Source: Paenibacillus plantiphilus (GTDB lineage Bacteria > Bacillota > Bacilli > Paenibacillales > Paenibacillaceae). Taken from it: a stretch of DNA of 45,086 bases. The stretch lies in NCBI RefSeq assembly GCF_927798095.1, contig NZ_CAKMMF010000039.1, positions 1-45,086 on the forward strand, in the 5' to 3' direction. A program made the position numbers and the translations under genes. This document shows positions 33,065 through 40,302 of the stretch, one piece after another. Under the pieces are notes generated by a model, which searched no databases, was not told the origin of the DNA, and saw only the letters and a list, made by a program, of their open reading frames with translations. Each line of letters starts with the position of its first letter. Position 1 is the stretch's first letter.

Positions 33065-33544
33065 ATGGCGATCGGACAAAACATATTTCAACTGCGAGAG
33101 CAAAAGGGCTATTCAGAGCAGCAGGTGGCAGATGCGCTGTCACTTGTTATTACTAAATATCGAAGCTTGGAGCTGGATGCCAGTGAATGGACAGTCAAGC
33201 AGCTGATTGCAGTAGCCGATGTTCTTCAAGTATCGCTCGATGAGATTGCTGGACGGAGCACGACCCAAACGGAATCAAGCAGCACTGATTTGAAGACACT
33301 GCTCCAGCATGGAGCATCCTTCGAGGGAAGAACGCTGACAGACGAGGAAACAAGCGCCGCCATGGAGCTGCTTCATCAGTTCTCTCTGCAATGGCAGAAT
33401 CTGAGGGATTTGACCGAATTGATCCGAAGCGACTCCAACTTGGTGAAGAAGCTGCAGGATTTGAAGATCGTCAACGCCAAGCTTGACTCAGAGGCTATCG
33501 TTCGAGCACTCGATAAGTCGCTCATCGGCACGTACAGCATCTAA
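33065..33544 (+). CDS. Xre-family helix-turn-helix protein
   Basis: A 159-residue protein with an N-terminal cI/Xre-type DNA-binding domain (about residues 4-60: NIFQLREQKGYSEQQVADALSL... and ...LIAVADVLQVSLDEIAG) and a C-terminal helical half rich in Leu, Asp and Glu (about 75-155) that may mediate oligomerisation; that half contains no known domain that I recognise. AGGAGGA is about 7 bases before ATG 33065. It sits 38 bases behind the flavin reductase and probably shares its promoter, so self-regulation of the pair is possible but no operator was identified. A bidirectional terminator follows at 33569. Confidence 0.8.
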   Translation: MAIGQNIFQLREQKGYSEQQVADALSLVITKYRSLELDASEWTVKQLIAVADVLQVSLDEIAGRSTTQTESSSTDLKTLLQHGASFEGRTLTDEETSAAMELLHQFSLQWQNLRDLTELIRSDSNLVKKLQDLKIVNAKLDSEAIVRALDKSLIGTYSI

Positions 33545-33568
33545 CGCCGACAGAGAAAAGAAAAGAAA

Positions 33569-33613
33569 AGAACCTCCAATGCCACATGATAGGAATCCGT
33601 GGCGGGAGGTTCT
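33569..33613. terminator. Bidirectional terminator between the Xre gene and pepF
   Basis: AGAACCTCC (33569-33577) pairs perfectly with GGAGGTTCT (33605-33613), with inner GCCAC/GTGGC. The minus strand has a long T/C tract (complement of 33555-33568), so it also serves pepF. Confidence 0.82.
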
Positions 33614-33635
33614 TTGTTATTTGGCTCATGCAGCT

Positions 33636-35426
33636 TTATTTCGTCAATTGTTCCATTTGCTCTATCAGCTCTTCGAATACGCTCATCGCTTGTTCGATTG
33701 GCTCTGGCGTTGACATATCGACGCCGGCTTTCTTCAGAATGTTGATGGAGTAATCACTGCCGCCGCTCTTGAGGAAGCCGAGATATCGTTCTACTGCTGG
33801 TGCGCCTTCTTCAAGAATTTGCTTCGAGAAGCTTGTTGCAGCAGAGAAACCAGTCGCATATTTGTACACATAGAAGCTGGTGTAGAAATGCGGAATGCGC
33901 GCCCATTCCATCTCGATGTCCTTGTCGATGACCATGCCGGGACCATAATATTTCATATTGAGGTCATAGTAAATTTGGCTTAGCTCCTGTGGAGTCAGTG
34001 ATTCTCCTGCTTCAGTCCGCTCATGCGTAATTTTCTCAAACTCGGCGAACATCGTCTGCCGGAATACAGTTGTACGGAACTGATCGGCGTAATAGGTAAG
34101 CAGGTACATCTTTTCCTTCGGATTCGTCGACTTATTGAGCATGTAATCCATAAGCAGCGCTTCATTGAGCGTTGATGCCACCTCGGCAAGGAAAATCGTA
34201 TACTGCGCATCGCGATAGTCCTGATTTCCGTCAGAGTAGTAGGAGTGAAGGGCGTGACCCATCTCATGCGTCAATGTAAACATGCTGTTCAAATTATCTT
34301 TATGGTTCAGCAGCACGTAAGGATGTGTGCCATATGCGCCCCAGCTATAGGCGCCGCTTCGCTTGCCCTCGTTCTCATAGGTGTCAATCCAGCCATTATC
34401 GAACCCGTCCTGAAGCACCTTCAGGTAATCTTCTCCCAGCGGCTTCAGACTTTCTTTGACAGTTGCTTTGGCCTGCTCGAATGAAATATCCATCTTGAAT
34501 TCGTCAACAAGCGGTGCGAACAAGTCATACATATGAAGCTCGTCGACTTTAAGCAGCTTCTTGCGAAGCTCCATATAACGATGCATTAGCGGCAAATGCT
34601 TATGGATGGTATCAATCAGATTGGTATACACTTCCTTCGGAATGTTGTCGCCATAGAGCGACATTTCCAAGGTTGACGGGTATTTGCGGGCACGGGAATA
34701 AAATATGTTCTTAGTTATATTCGCATTCAGCGTGGAAGCGAGCGTGTTCTTAAGCTTGCCGTATGTTTCGTACATGGCTTTGAAGCCTGCGCTGCGCACA
34801 TCACGGTTCTTGCTTTCCAGAAACTGAATGTAGCGGCCGTGTGTCAGCTCTACTTCTTCGCCATCCTCGTTCTTCACCTTCGGAAACTTGAGGTCGGCAT
34901 TGTTCAGCATGCTGAATATTGTGCCTGGCGCTTGGCTTACATTGCCGACCTGGGCTAACAGCGCTTCCTCTCCTTTGGACAAAATATGAGCTTTCTGGCG
35001 GCGCATTTCTTCCAGCGTATGACGGTATTTGGCGAGGGCGGGATTGCTGACCAGCGCGTCAAGCTCTTTATCCGTGAGGCTAAGCACTTCAGGCGTAATA
35101 AAGGAGAGCGCTTCGCTCGTCTCCACGCTCAGCTTCTTGGATTTGTCGGATAATGCCTGATAAGTCGGTTCTGCGGTATCCTCATGATGCTTCATGTTCG
35201 CATAGACGTACAAGCGCTCAACATGCAGCGAGAGATCATCCTCAAGCTCGAAGCAGGCCTTCAATTGCTCAGGATCGGCCAGCTTGCCTTGAAAGACAGC
35301 CACACTCTTGATCTGCTCCTTGGCTTGTGCATATTCCTTGTCCCAGGCGGCTTGGCTTGTGAATAAGTCTTCGAGCGTCCAGCGATGCTCGGCTGCAGTT
35401 TCGGAACGTTTCGGTACGTGATTCAT
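33636..35426 (-). CDS. pepF: Oligoendopeptidase F
   Basis: Zinc metallopeptidase of family M3 that cleaves short peptides in the cytoplasm. The 596-residue protein from MNHVPKRSE has the N-terminal helical region, and the active site THEMGHALHSYYS with HExxH at residues 387-391; the third ligand lies further on in a helix near E/ASTLNEALLMDYML. I take the ATG at the complement of 35426, since AGGAGG is 6-7 bases upstream and the N-terminus matches the family. The frame continues 49 codons upstream to a GTG at 35573, and that extension looks like a secretion signal (see findings). It ends at the shared terminator 33569. The length is normal for PepF. Confidence 0.93.
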   Translation of the reverse strand: MNHVPKRSETAAEHRWTLEDLFTSQAAWDKEYAQAKEQIKSVAVFQGKLADPEQLKACFELEDDLSLHVERLYVYANMKHHEDTAEPTYQALSDKSKKLSVETSEALSFITPEVLSLTDKELDALVSNPALAKYRHTLEEMRRQKAHILSKGEEALLAQVGNVSQAPGTIFSMLNNADLKFPKVKNEDGEEVELTHGRYIQFLESKNRDVRSAGFKAMYETYGKLKNTLASTLNANITKNIFYSRARKYPSTLEMSLYGDNIPKEVYTNLIDTIHKHLPLMHRYMELRKKLLKVDELHMYDLFAPLVDEFKMDISFEQAKATVKESLKPLGEDYLKVLQDGFDNGWIDTYENEGKRSGAYSWGAYGTHPYVLLNHKDNLNSMFTLTHEMGHALHSYYSDGNQDYRDAQYTIFLAEVASTLNEALLMDYMLNKSTNPKEKMYLLTYYADQFRTTVFRQTMFAEFEKITHERTEAGESLTPQELSQIYYDLNMKYYGPGMVIDKDIEMEWARIPHFYTSFYVYKYATGFSAATSFSKQILEEGAPAVERYLGFLKSGGSDYSINILKKAGVDMSTPEPIEQAMSVFEELIEQMEQLTK

Positions 35427-35608
35427 CGGAATCCTCCTCGGTTGGTTCGAAATGGTTGAAGGCATCTCTGCTGCAAGAGCAGACGAGCTATCAGTATGTA
35501 TGCCGGATAACGGCAGCAGGGCAAGGGACAATATGAGGGACAGCCGCTTCAAAAGGATCACACTCCATTGCACAGTTTGTCCCTTATTGTGGCCCTACAG
35601 TCATCAAG

Positions 35609-35788
35609 TTATGTTCCCATAGTTGTAATGCTGTACACGATGAGAAAAAATGCAAATGCGATAAAAAATATGGCGGTGGCCGCCACCCATCTTCGCAATG
35701 GGGCGGGTATGCTGTTCCGCTGCAGAATGGCAACTACGCCAAACGCAAATGAGGCAATGATGAAAATTATAGTCGCTGACATGTTCAA
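35609..35788 (-). CDS. Small two-helix membrane protein
   Basis: A 57-59 residue protein on the minus strand, just upstream of pepF. From the ATG at the complement of 35782 it reads MSATIIFIIASFAFGVVAIL, then a short basic loop (RNSIPAPLRRW) and a second hydrophobic helix (ATAIFFIAFAFFLIVYSI). Two transmembrane segments with a basic hairpin loop are evident. GGAGAG lies 9 bases before a TTG at 35788, so the true start is probably that TTG, giving MNMSATIIF. Similar small proteins of unknown function are common in Gram-positive genomes; I cannot name a family. A plus-strand open frame over the same bases is judged spurious as it lacks a ribosome site and composition. Confidence 0.6.
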   Translation of the reverse strand: MNMSATIIFIIASFAFGVVAILQRNSIPAPLRRWVAATAIFFIAFAFFLIVYSITTMGT

Positions 35789-35879
35789 CTGGAAGGGCTC
35801 TCCTCTCCGCTCAACCTATGAAGAAATGCTCTCTGATATGTTCGAGGAGAAGGATTAATTTTCCTTCTGCAACTCGCGT

Positions 35880-36113
35880 TTAAATCTCCTTGAAGCTTGC
35901 AATAATTGCATTTCGTTCTTCTTCGCGGCCGACATAGTCTGCTAGACGGAAGCGGTTCTCTGCCCAATGAAGCATTTCAGGACGACTTACGAATGTATGG
36001 CATTCCTCTCCCCATTGCTCGTTAATCTCCCGCACGATAAGCGTTTTGCCCTGCACCTCGACAGTCAGCATGTTGTATTTATCTGTTTTGTAAATTTGAT
36101 GTTTCTTGAACAT
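35880..36113 (-). CDS. Conserved hypothetical protein, 77 residues
   Basis: A small soluble protein, MFKKHQIYKTDKYNMLTVEV..., with alternating beta strands (MLTVEVQGKTLIVREI) and a C-terminal helix (REEERNAIIASFKEI). It has one cysteine and no signal or membrane segment. I place the start at the ATG complementary to 36113, because GGAGG lies 8 bases upstream on the minus strand; the longer frame to 36161 has no site. No family recognised. It diverges from the methyltransferase gene at 36327, with 213 bases of intergenic DNA between them. Confidence 0.65.
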   Translation of the reverse strand: MFKKHQIYKTDKYNMLTVEVQGKTLIVREINEQWGEECHTFVSRPEMLHWAENRFRLADYVGREEERNAIIASFKEI

Positions 36114-36200
36114 TCCAAATTCCTCCATCATCCTCAAGTTGTATCCTTTAATCATAGCCATAATAGTGGGTAGAAATCAAATATAAAGTGTGATAGGATA

Positions 36201-36228
36201 TGGAAACTATCCCCTGTTTCCTTATAAT
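36201..36228 (+). promoter_or_regulatory. Candidate promoter for the methyltransferase gene
   Basis: TATAAT at 36223-36228 with TGGAAA at 36201-36206 sixteen bases upstream. The following leader is purine-rich with repeated GAGATGAG words up to the ribosome site. Confidence 0.4.
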
Positions 36229-36326
36229 TGCACATGGTTAGAGGGGCGTAGAGAGAAGTCGCATTTTTGTGAGCTGAGATGAGAAGAGAGAAGAGATGAG
36301 TAGAGATGAGCGGAGGCGAGCGCAAA

Positions 36327-37022
36327 ATGAAAGGTTATGAGCAGATTGGCGTGGCAATGACATGCCGCAGCTTCGAAGAGTATGTGAGCATGTTCGATTT
36401 GACGGCTAGAGAGCTTCAGTCGGGTGCGATACTGGATATCGCCGCAGGGGGTTCCTCATTCGTCGCAAGCGCAACATCGCGCGGCTATGACGCGATTGCA
36501 GTAGATCCCAGATATGCGCAGCATTCATCACAATGGATCGAAGAGGCGAGAGCCGAAATTATTACCTCAACAGCCAAGCTGGAGAATATAAAAGAGCAAT
36601 TTGACTGGAGCTATTATGGCGACCTGCGCCAGCATCAAGCGGGCCGAGAAGCATCGCATGATCGTTTCGCAGCGCATATTGGCACAACCGGGGGGCGTTC
36701 TCATTATAGAGAGGGCAGCCTGCCGAACTTGCCTTTTGAAGATGGACAATTCTCCCTTGTATTATGCAGCCACTTTCTGTTTTTGTATGGCGATCAGTTC
36801 GATTATGAATTTCATTGCCAATCCTTGCTTGAAATGATGCGAGTGTGCAGGGCAGGAGGGATTATTAAAGTATTCCCGATTATGACACTGAAGTGGGAGC
36901 AATATCCGCATCTTGATCGTATAATGGAATCCATCCGCAGCCTTGGCGCAGCTGTTGAATGCTATGAGAGCAAGCTTCCTTTTATCCCGGGGTCCAATGT
37001 GGGCTTAAGCATTGTTGTCTAA
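36327..37022 (+). CDS. Class I SAM-dependent methyltransferase (divergent)
   Basis: A 231-residue protein with a Rossmann methyltransferase fold. Motif I is ILDIAAGGSSFVASATSRG (about residues 35-53), a GxGxS-type loop without the usual GCG; AVDPRY is the acidic ribose ligand; NLPFEDGQFSLVLCSHFLFLY fits motif II/III, and RVCRAGGIIKVFPI the post-motif strand. The middle (AQHSSQWIEEARAEI...) is helical. The substrate is unknown. I chose ATG 36327, 11 bases after GGAGG; the earlier ATG 36306 would put the ribosome site inside the coding region. The stop codon region overlaps the promoter of the cold-shock gene that follows. Confidence 0.78.
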   Translation: MKGYEQIGVAMTCRSFEEYVSMFDLTARELQSGAILDIAAGGSSFVASATSRGYDAIAVDPRYAQHSSQWIEEARAEIITSTAKLENIKEQFDWSYYGDLRQHQAGREASHDRFAAHIGTTGGRSHYREGSLPNLPFEDGQFSLVLCSHFLFLYGDQFDYEFHCQSLLEMMRVCRAGGIIKVFPIMTLKWEQYPHLDRIMESIRSLGAAVECYESKLPFIPGSNVGLSIVV

Positions 37023-37023
37023 G

Positions 37024-37052
37024 TTGCATTTCCTGCTGGCTGGGAGTATAAT
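37024..37052 (+). promoter_or_regulatory. cspA promoter
   Basis: TTGCAT (37024-37029), 17 bases, TATAAT (37047-37052). It begins at the stop codon of the preceding gene. The predicted leader is only about 40 bases. Confidence 0.7.
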
Positions 37053-37055
37053 GGC

Positions 37056-37089
37056 AATATTCGCCGGTAGACGGCGATATTCTAGGAGG
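37056..37089 (+). promoter_or_regulatory. Leader hairpin beside the cspA ribosome binding site
   Basis: AATATTCGCCG (37056-37066) pairs with CGGCGATATT (37072-37081), one bulged T, loop of five; AGGAGG starts three bases later at 37084. Its position near the 5' end and next to the ribosome site suggests it influences translation or mRNA stability, as leaders of other cold-shock genes do. This is inference. Confidence 0.5.
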
Positions 37090-37097
37090 TTGTTAAT

Positions 37098-37295
37098 TTG
37101 AAAGGGACAGTCAAGTGGTTTAACGCAGAGAAGGGTTATGGTTTTATTCAAGTTGAGAATGGTGAGGATGTATTCGTTCATTTCTCGGCAATCCAAGGCG
37201 ACGGATTCAAATCTCTGGATGAAGGTCAAGAGGTTGAGTTCGAAGTGACAGAAGGAAACCGTGGAGCGCAAGCAGCTAACGTTGTTAAGCTGTAG
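37098..37295 (+). CDS. csp: Cold shock protein (CspA/CspB family)
   Basis: A 65-residue OB-fold RNA/DNA chaperone. It carries both nucleic acid-binding motifs: KGYGFIQV (RNP1) and VFVHFSAI (RNP2), with the aromatic residues Trp8, Phe and His in place, and the full CSD sequence [17 protein letters not shown] at its start. Start codon is TTG 37098, with AGGAGG 8 bases upstream; no ATG is available at the family's normal N-terminus. It has its own promoter, short leader with hairpin, and strong terminator, so it is a single-gene unit. Cold-shock proteins prevent RNA secondary structure during cold and growth transitions. Confidence 0.96.
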   Translation: MKGTVKWFNAEKGYGFIQVENGEDVFVHFSAIQGDGFKSLDEGQEVEFEVTEGNRGAQAANVVKL

Positions 37296-37342
37296 GCTCG
37301 CATAATTTCACCAAATCCAATAATGAATGCTCGACCTATACG

Positions 37343-37375
37343 AAACCCCGACAATGAGTTGTCGGGGTTTTTCTT
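37343..37375 (+). terminator. Rho-independent terminator after cspA
   Basis: AAACCCCGACAA (37343-37354) pairs perfectly with TTGTCGGGGTTT (37359-37370) around a TGAG loop, followed by T-rich sequence. Confidence 0.93.
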
Positions 37376-37525
37376 TATGCTTCCGGATCATGCCGCATGA
37401 TTGTCCGCTTTGCGTACATCCATATTACTTCGCATGCATCCTTACTGCAGATCAGGGGCTTTGACCTGAGTGCTTTCGAGATGATAAACTGGACAATGGA
37501 ATGAAACGTCGGGGGAGAGATCGTT

Positions 37526-38257
37526 ATGCCAAAGTTCAAGCTGTTTAAAGACCGGAAAGGCAAGGCCGATCAGGCTAAAAATAATAAATTCGTCAAGCTT
37601 GCTCGTGAGATTTATGTCCACGCGCGCAAGGGCGGACCGAATCCGGAGTCCAACTTCGCACTCAAGACAGCGATAGCAGCAGCCCGCGCTGAGCAGGTGC
37701 CCGCAGATAATATCGAGCGTGCGATCAAGAAAGCAGCCGGAAGCACGGACAGTGTGGAGTATGAAGAAATTATGTATGAAGGCTACGGTCCTGGCGGTGT
37801 AGCCATTATGGTTCGCTGTCTGACAGACAATCGCAATCGGACGGCAGCCGATGTTCGCTCCATCTTCAATAAACGGGGCGGCAATATGGGCGAGAGCGGC
37901 TGCGTATCCTATATGTTCGATCAGAAGGGTCTGCTCGTTATTGATCGCGAACAATATGAGACAGATGAGGATACGATCATGCTGCAAGGGCTGGATGCCG
38001 GCGCAGAGGATGTCATCGTTAATGAAGAGAGCTTTGAAGTCATTACTCACCCGCATGAGTTTGAGCAGGTGAAGACGAACCTGGAGAAGGAAGGCTATGA
38101 GTTCACGAGCGCAGGGGTGCGCTGGCTTCCTCAGAATACAGTCAAGTCCGAGGGCGAGAACGCGGAGAAGCTGATCAAGATGATGGATGCCTTCGAGGAT
38201 AATGATGACGTTCAAGATGTTTATGCGAATTTCGAGATAGAAGGCGAAGACGAGTAA
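37526..38257 (+). CDS. yebC: YebC/PmpR family protein
   Basis: A 243-residue protein of the YebC family. Older work describes members as DNA-binding regulators (PmpR); more recent work links YebC proteins to the ribosome and to translation through proline-rich stretches, as for mitochondrial TACO1. Family features: an N-terminal helical region with FVKLAREIYVHARKGGPNPESN, AEQVPADNIERAIKKAAG, YEGYGPGGVAIMVRCLTDNRNRTAADVRSIF and the acidic C-terminus. GGGGGAGAG lies about 9 bases before ATG 37526. The N-terminus PKFKLFKDRKGKADQAKNNKF differs from the GHSKW start of the E. coli form and fits the YeeN/YrbC subgroup. It is a single gene with a strong bidirectional terminator. Confidence 0.92.
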   Translation: MPKFKLFKDRKGKADQAKNNKFVKLAREIYVHARKGGPNPESNFALKTAIAAARAEQVPADNIERAIKKAAGSTDSVEYEEIMYEGYGPGGVAIMVRCLTDNRNRTAADVRSIFNKRGGNMGESGCVSYMFDQKGLLVIDREQYETDEDTIMLQGLDAGAEDVIVNEESFEVITHPHEFEQVKTNLEKEGYEFTSAGVRWLPQNTVKSEGENAEKLIKMMDAFEDNDDVQDVYANFEIEGEDE

Positions 38258-38272
38258 TTATACGTTGTATGA

Positions 38273-38318
38273 AAGAAAACCATAGTCCTCCCGTTACGGA
38301 GAAGACTATGGTTTTCTT
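38273..38318. terminator. Bidirectional terminator between yebC and the nitroreductase gene
   Basis: AAGAAAACCATAGTC (38273-38287) pairs perfectly over 15 bases with the segment 38304-38318, with T runs on both strands. Confidence 0.93.
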
Positions 38319-38366
38319 GTTGCTGCGGGAAGACGCCATAAGCCTGCAGCGGCAATCAATCTGCTG

Positions 38367-39014
38367 CTATTCAATAATGGTCAATATATCGTCGATATCT
38401 TTGCGCGGCAGCTTGCCAGGCGTTTCCGAAGGTGTGCCGAGCGCGATAACCATGTTCACATCCAGATGCTCCTCGATCTCCAGATACTGCTTGAGCTGCT
38501 GCTCCGCCAGCAGGACGGGACCAGTCATTGGACAAGTAGCGAGTCCCATTGCATGGGCAGCCAGCATCAGATTCTGGGATGCAAGACAGCTGCTCTTAAT
38601 TCCTTCCTCGCGCCATACCTCATCACCGACAAGAGCGATAGGATCAAATATGCGATCACGGAATTTGGAAACATAAGGCGTTGCAAGGCAGACAATGAGT
38701 GCCGGAGCGTTCGAGAATGCTGTCGCATACGGGCCGAATGACTTCACGAGCAGTTTCGCTTCCTTGGTCAGTCCCTCGGCTTCTGCGCGCTCTGCACGGG
38801 CATGAAGCTGCGCCCAGGTGATCTCCTCGATCGCTTTGATCCTCTCTTTATTCGTAATGACGATAAAAGCCCATGTCTGTGAGTTCGTATCGCTTGGCGC
38901 ATATCTAGCGCAATCAATCAGCTCGCGTATTTGTTCTACCGATACGGGCTTGTCCGTAAATTTGCGGACACTGCGCCGTTCATGGATTAGTTGTTTGACC
39001 GATTCATAGTTCAT
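38367..39014 (-). CDS. Nitroreductase family protein
   Basis: A 215-residue FMN-dependent oxidoreductase of the nitroreductase fold, usually a dimer that reduces nitro compounds or flavin-like substrates with NAD(P)H. HERRSVRKFTDKPV (about 11-24) and CARYAPSDTNSQTWAF (about 35-50) form the FMN site; the usual PSGxNxQPW is here PSDTNSQTW, a conservative change. GLATCPMTGP and VIALGTPSETP near the end bind the flavin phosphate. The ATG at the complement of 39014 has GGGAG about 12 bases upstream. It is separated by 53 bases from the MFS transporter gene upstream and could be co-transcribed with it; its true substrate is unknown. Confidence 0.9.
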   Translation of the reverse strand: MNYESVKQLIHERRSVRKFTDKPVSVEQIRELIDCARYAPSDTNSQTWAFIVITNKERIKAIEEITWAQLHARAERAEAEGLTKEAKLLVKSFGPYATAFSNAPALIVCLATPYVSKFRDRIFDPIALVGDEVWREEGIKSSCLASQNLMLAAHAMGLATCPMTGPVLLAEQQLKQYLEIEEHLDVNMVIALGTPSETPGKLPRKDIDDILTIIE

Positions 39015-39067
39015 TATCCGTAATCACTCCCTTTCTCATTATAGTAAACCGTCCTGTTTTTGCAACA

Positions 39068-40294
39068 TTAACCGCTTGAACGGCTGACGAAATGTTTGGC
39101 CAGGAAGCCGCCTGACGCGATAAGTGACAGGAGCATGGCCAGCTGGAAGAACGTTTCCTTGCCGAAATGCTCGAAAATGCTTCCGCCTGCAAGCCCGCTA
39201 ATAATGCCTGCGAAGCCGACGAATACAACGGCGTAGACGGCTTGTCCCGATGCTCTGTACTCATCGGGAATAATCGTGGAGATATAACGGAGCGCCGTTA
39301 TGAAATAGATGCCGAAGGTTACGCTATGCATCGCCTGAATCGGAATGGCCCAGATCGGCGAGCTGATCTGACTCATGAGCAGCATGCGGACCGCATACAT
39401 AAAGCTGGCGATGGCCATTAGCGGGAGCTCCTTGAATTTGTGACCGTATTTGCCCAGCAGATACAAGACCGGAATTTCACTGACTGCTGATGTAAGCCAA
39501 GTAATCCCGATGAAGGAGTCGCTTGCACCCATTTGCCGCAGGGTGATGGCCAGGAAGCTCTCATACATGCGATGCGCGATGGAGATCACTAGAACGAGCG
39601 CAAAGAAGGAGACGATGGCAGGCTTGCGAAGCAGCTTATAGAGCCCTGAGAAGTCCATTTTACGCAGCGACCCTTGATAGTCTTTTAGAGTAAAAGAGAG
39701 AATGATCGTAATTCCGATGAAGATGAGACTAATTACAGGTGTGGCGGACGAGCCTGTCTCCTTCAGCAGAAAGCCTACGGCCAGCGCCGAGAAGGCAAAG
39801 CCGAGCGAGCCGAATATACGGATAAGCGCATAGGGCGTTCCCGTATATTGGCTGGACAGCAGAATAAGGCTGTCGCTAAGCGGATTCACCGGCGTCTGAA
39901 AGAAATAGAAGGCAAGCATAATAAAACAAATAACGATGAACGAATCGGTTGTGAGCAGCAGCGACACCATTATCAGCTGTCCGAACAGCAGTATGGTCAG
40001 CAGCTTCTTGATCGTTCTATATTTGTCGCTAATGATGCCAAGCAGCAGATTGGCAAAGATCGAGATAAGCGGACCGGTCGAGTACAGGATGCCGATTTGC
40101 GATTCTGAATATCCTTCATCAAGGAAATAAAGCGGGAAGTAAGACACGATCATAGCTACAGTCATATACGACGCGAAGCTGAACATACGCAGGAAATTGG
40201 TTTCTCTTGCAGCTGTCGGCGAGCTCGAAGGAGCTCCGGCCGTCTCAGGCTGAGTGGCTGCTGACGTTGATGTATCTTTTTTTGAAGCATTCAT
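39068..40294 (-). CDS. MFS transporter
   Basis: A 408-residue major facilitator with 12 predicted membrane segments, starting with FLRMFSFASYMTVAMIVSYFPLYFLDEGYS after a polar, Ser/Thr/Ala-rich N-tail of about 30 residues. The pattern SQIGILYSTGPLISIFANLLLGIISDKYRTIKK contains the typical loop 2-3 motif (GIISDKYR). The type resembles the LacY-like MFS_1_like group. The transported substrate cannot be read. I choose ATG 40294: GGAGTG (40304-40309 on the minus strand) lies about 9 bases upstream, and a GTG at 40306 overlapping the previous stop (GTGA) is an alternative. The gene is coupled to the upstream MATE-like gene. Confidence 0.85.
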   Translation of the reverse strand: MNASKKDTSTSAATQPETAGAPSSSPTAARETNFLRMFSFASYMTVAMIVSYFPLYFLDEGYSESQIGILYSTGPLISIFANLLLGIISDKYRTIKKLLTILLFGQLIMVSLLLTTDSFIVICFIMLAFYFFQTPVNPLSDSLILLSSQYTGTPYALIRIFGSLGFAFSALAVGFLLKETGSSATPVISLIFIGITIILSFTLKDYQGSLRKMDFSGLYKLLRKPAIVSFFALVLVISIAHRMYESFLAITLRQMGASDSFIGITWLTSAVSEIPVLYLLGKYGHKFKELPLMAIASFMYAVRMLLMSQISSPIWAIPIQAMHSVTFGIYFITALRYISTIIPDEYRASGQAVYAVVFVGFAGIISGLAGGSIFEHFGKETFFQLAMLLSLIASGGFLAKHFVSRSSG

Positions 40295-40302
40295 GATGTC
40301 AC

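Noticed and set aside
35568..35858. 96-codon plus-strand frame over the small minus-strand gene
   Set aside because: No ribosome binding site at its start; the minus strand gives a coherent two-helix membrane protein instead.
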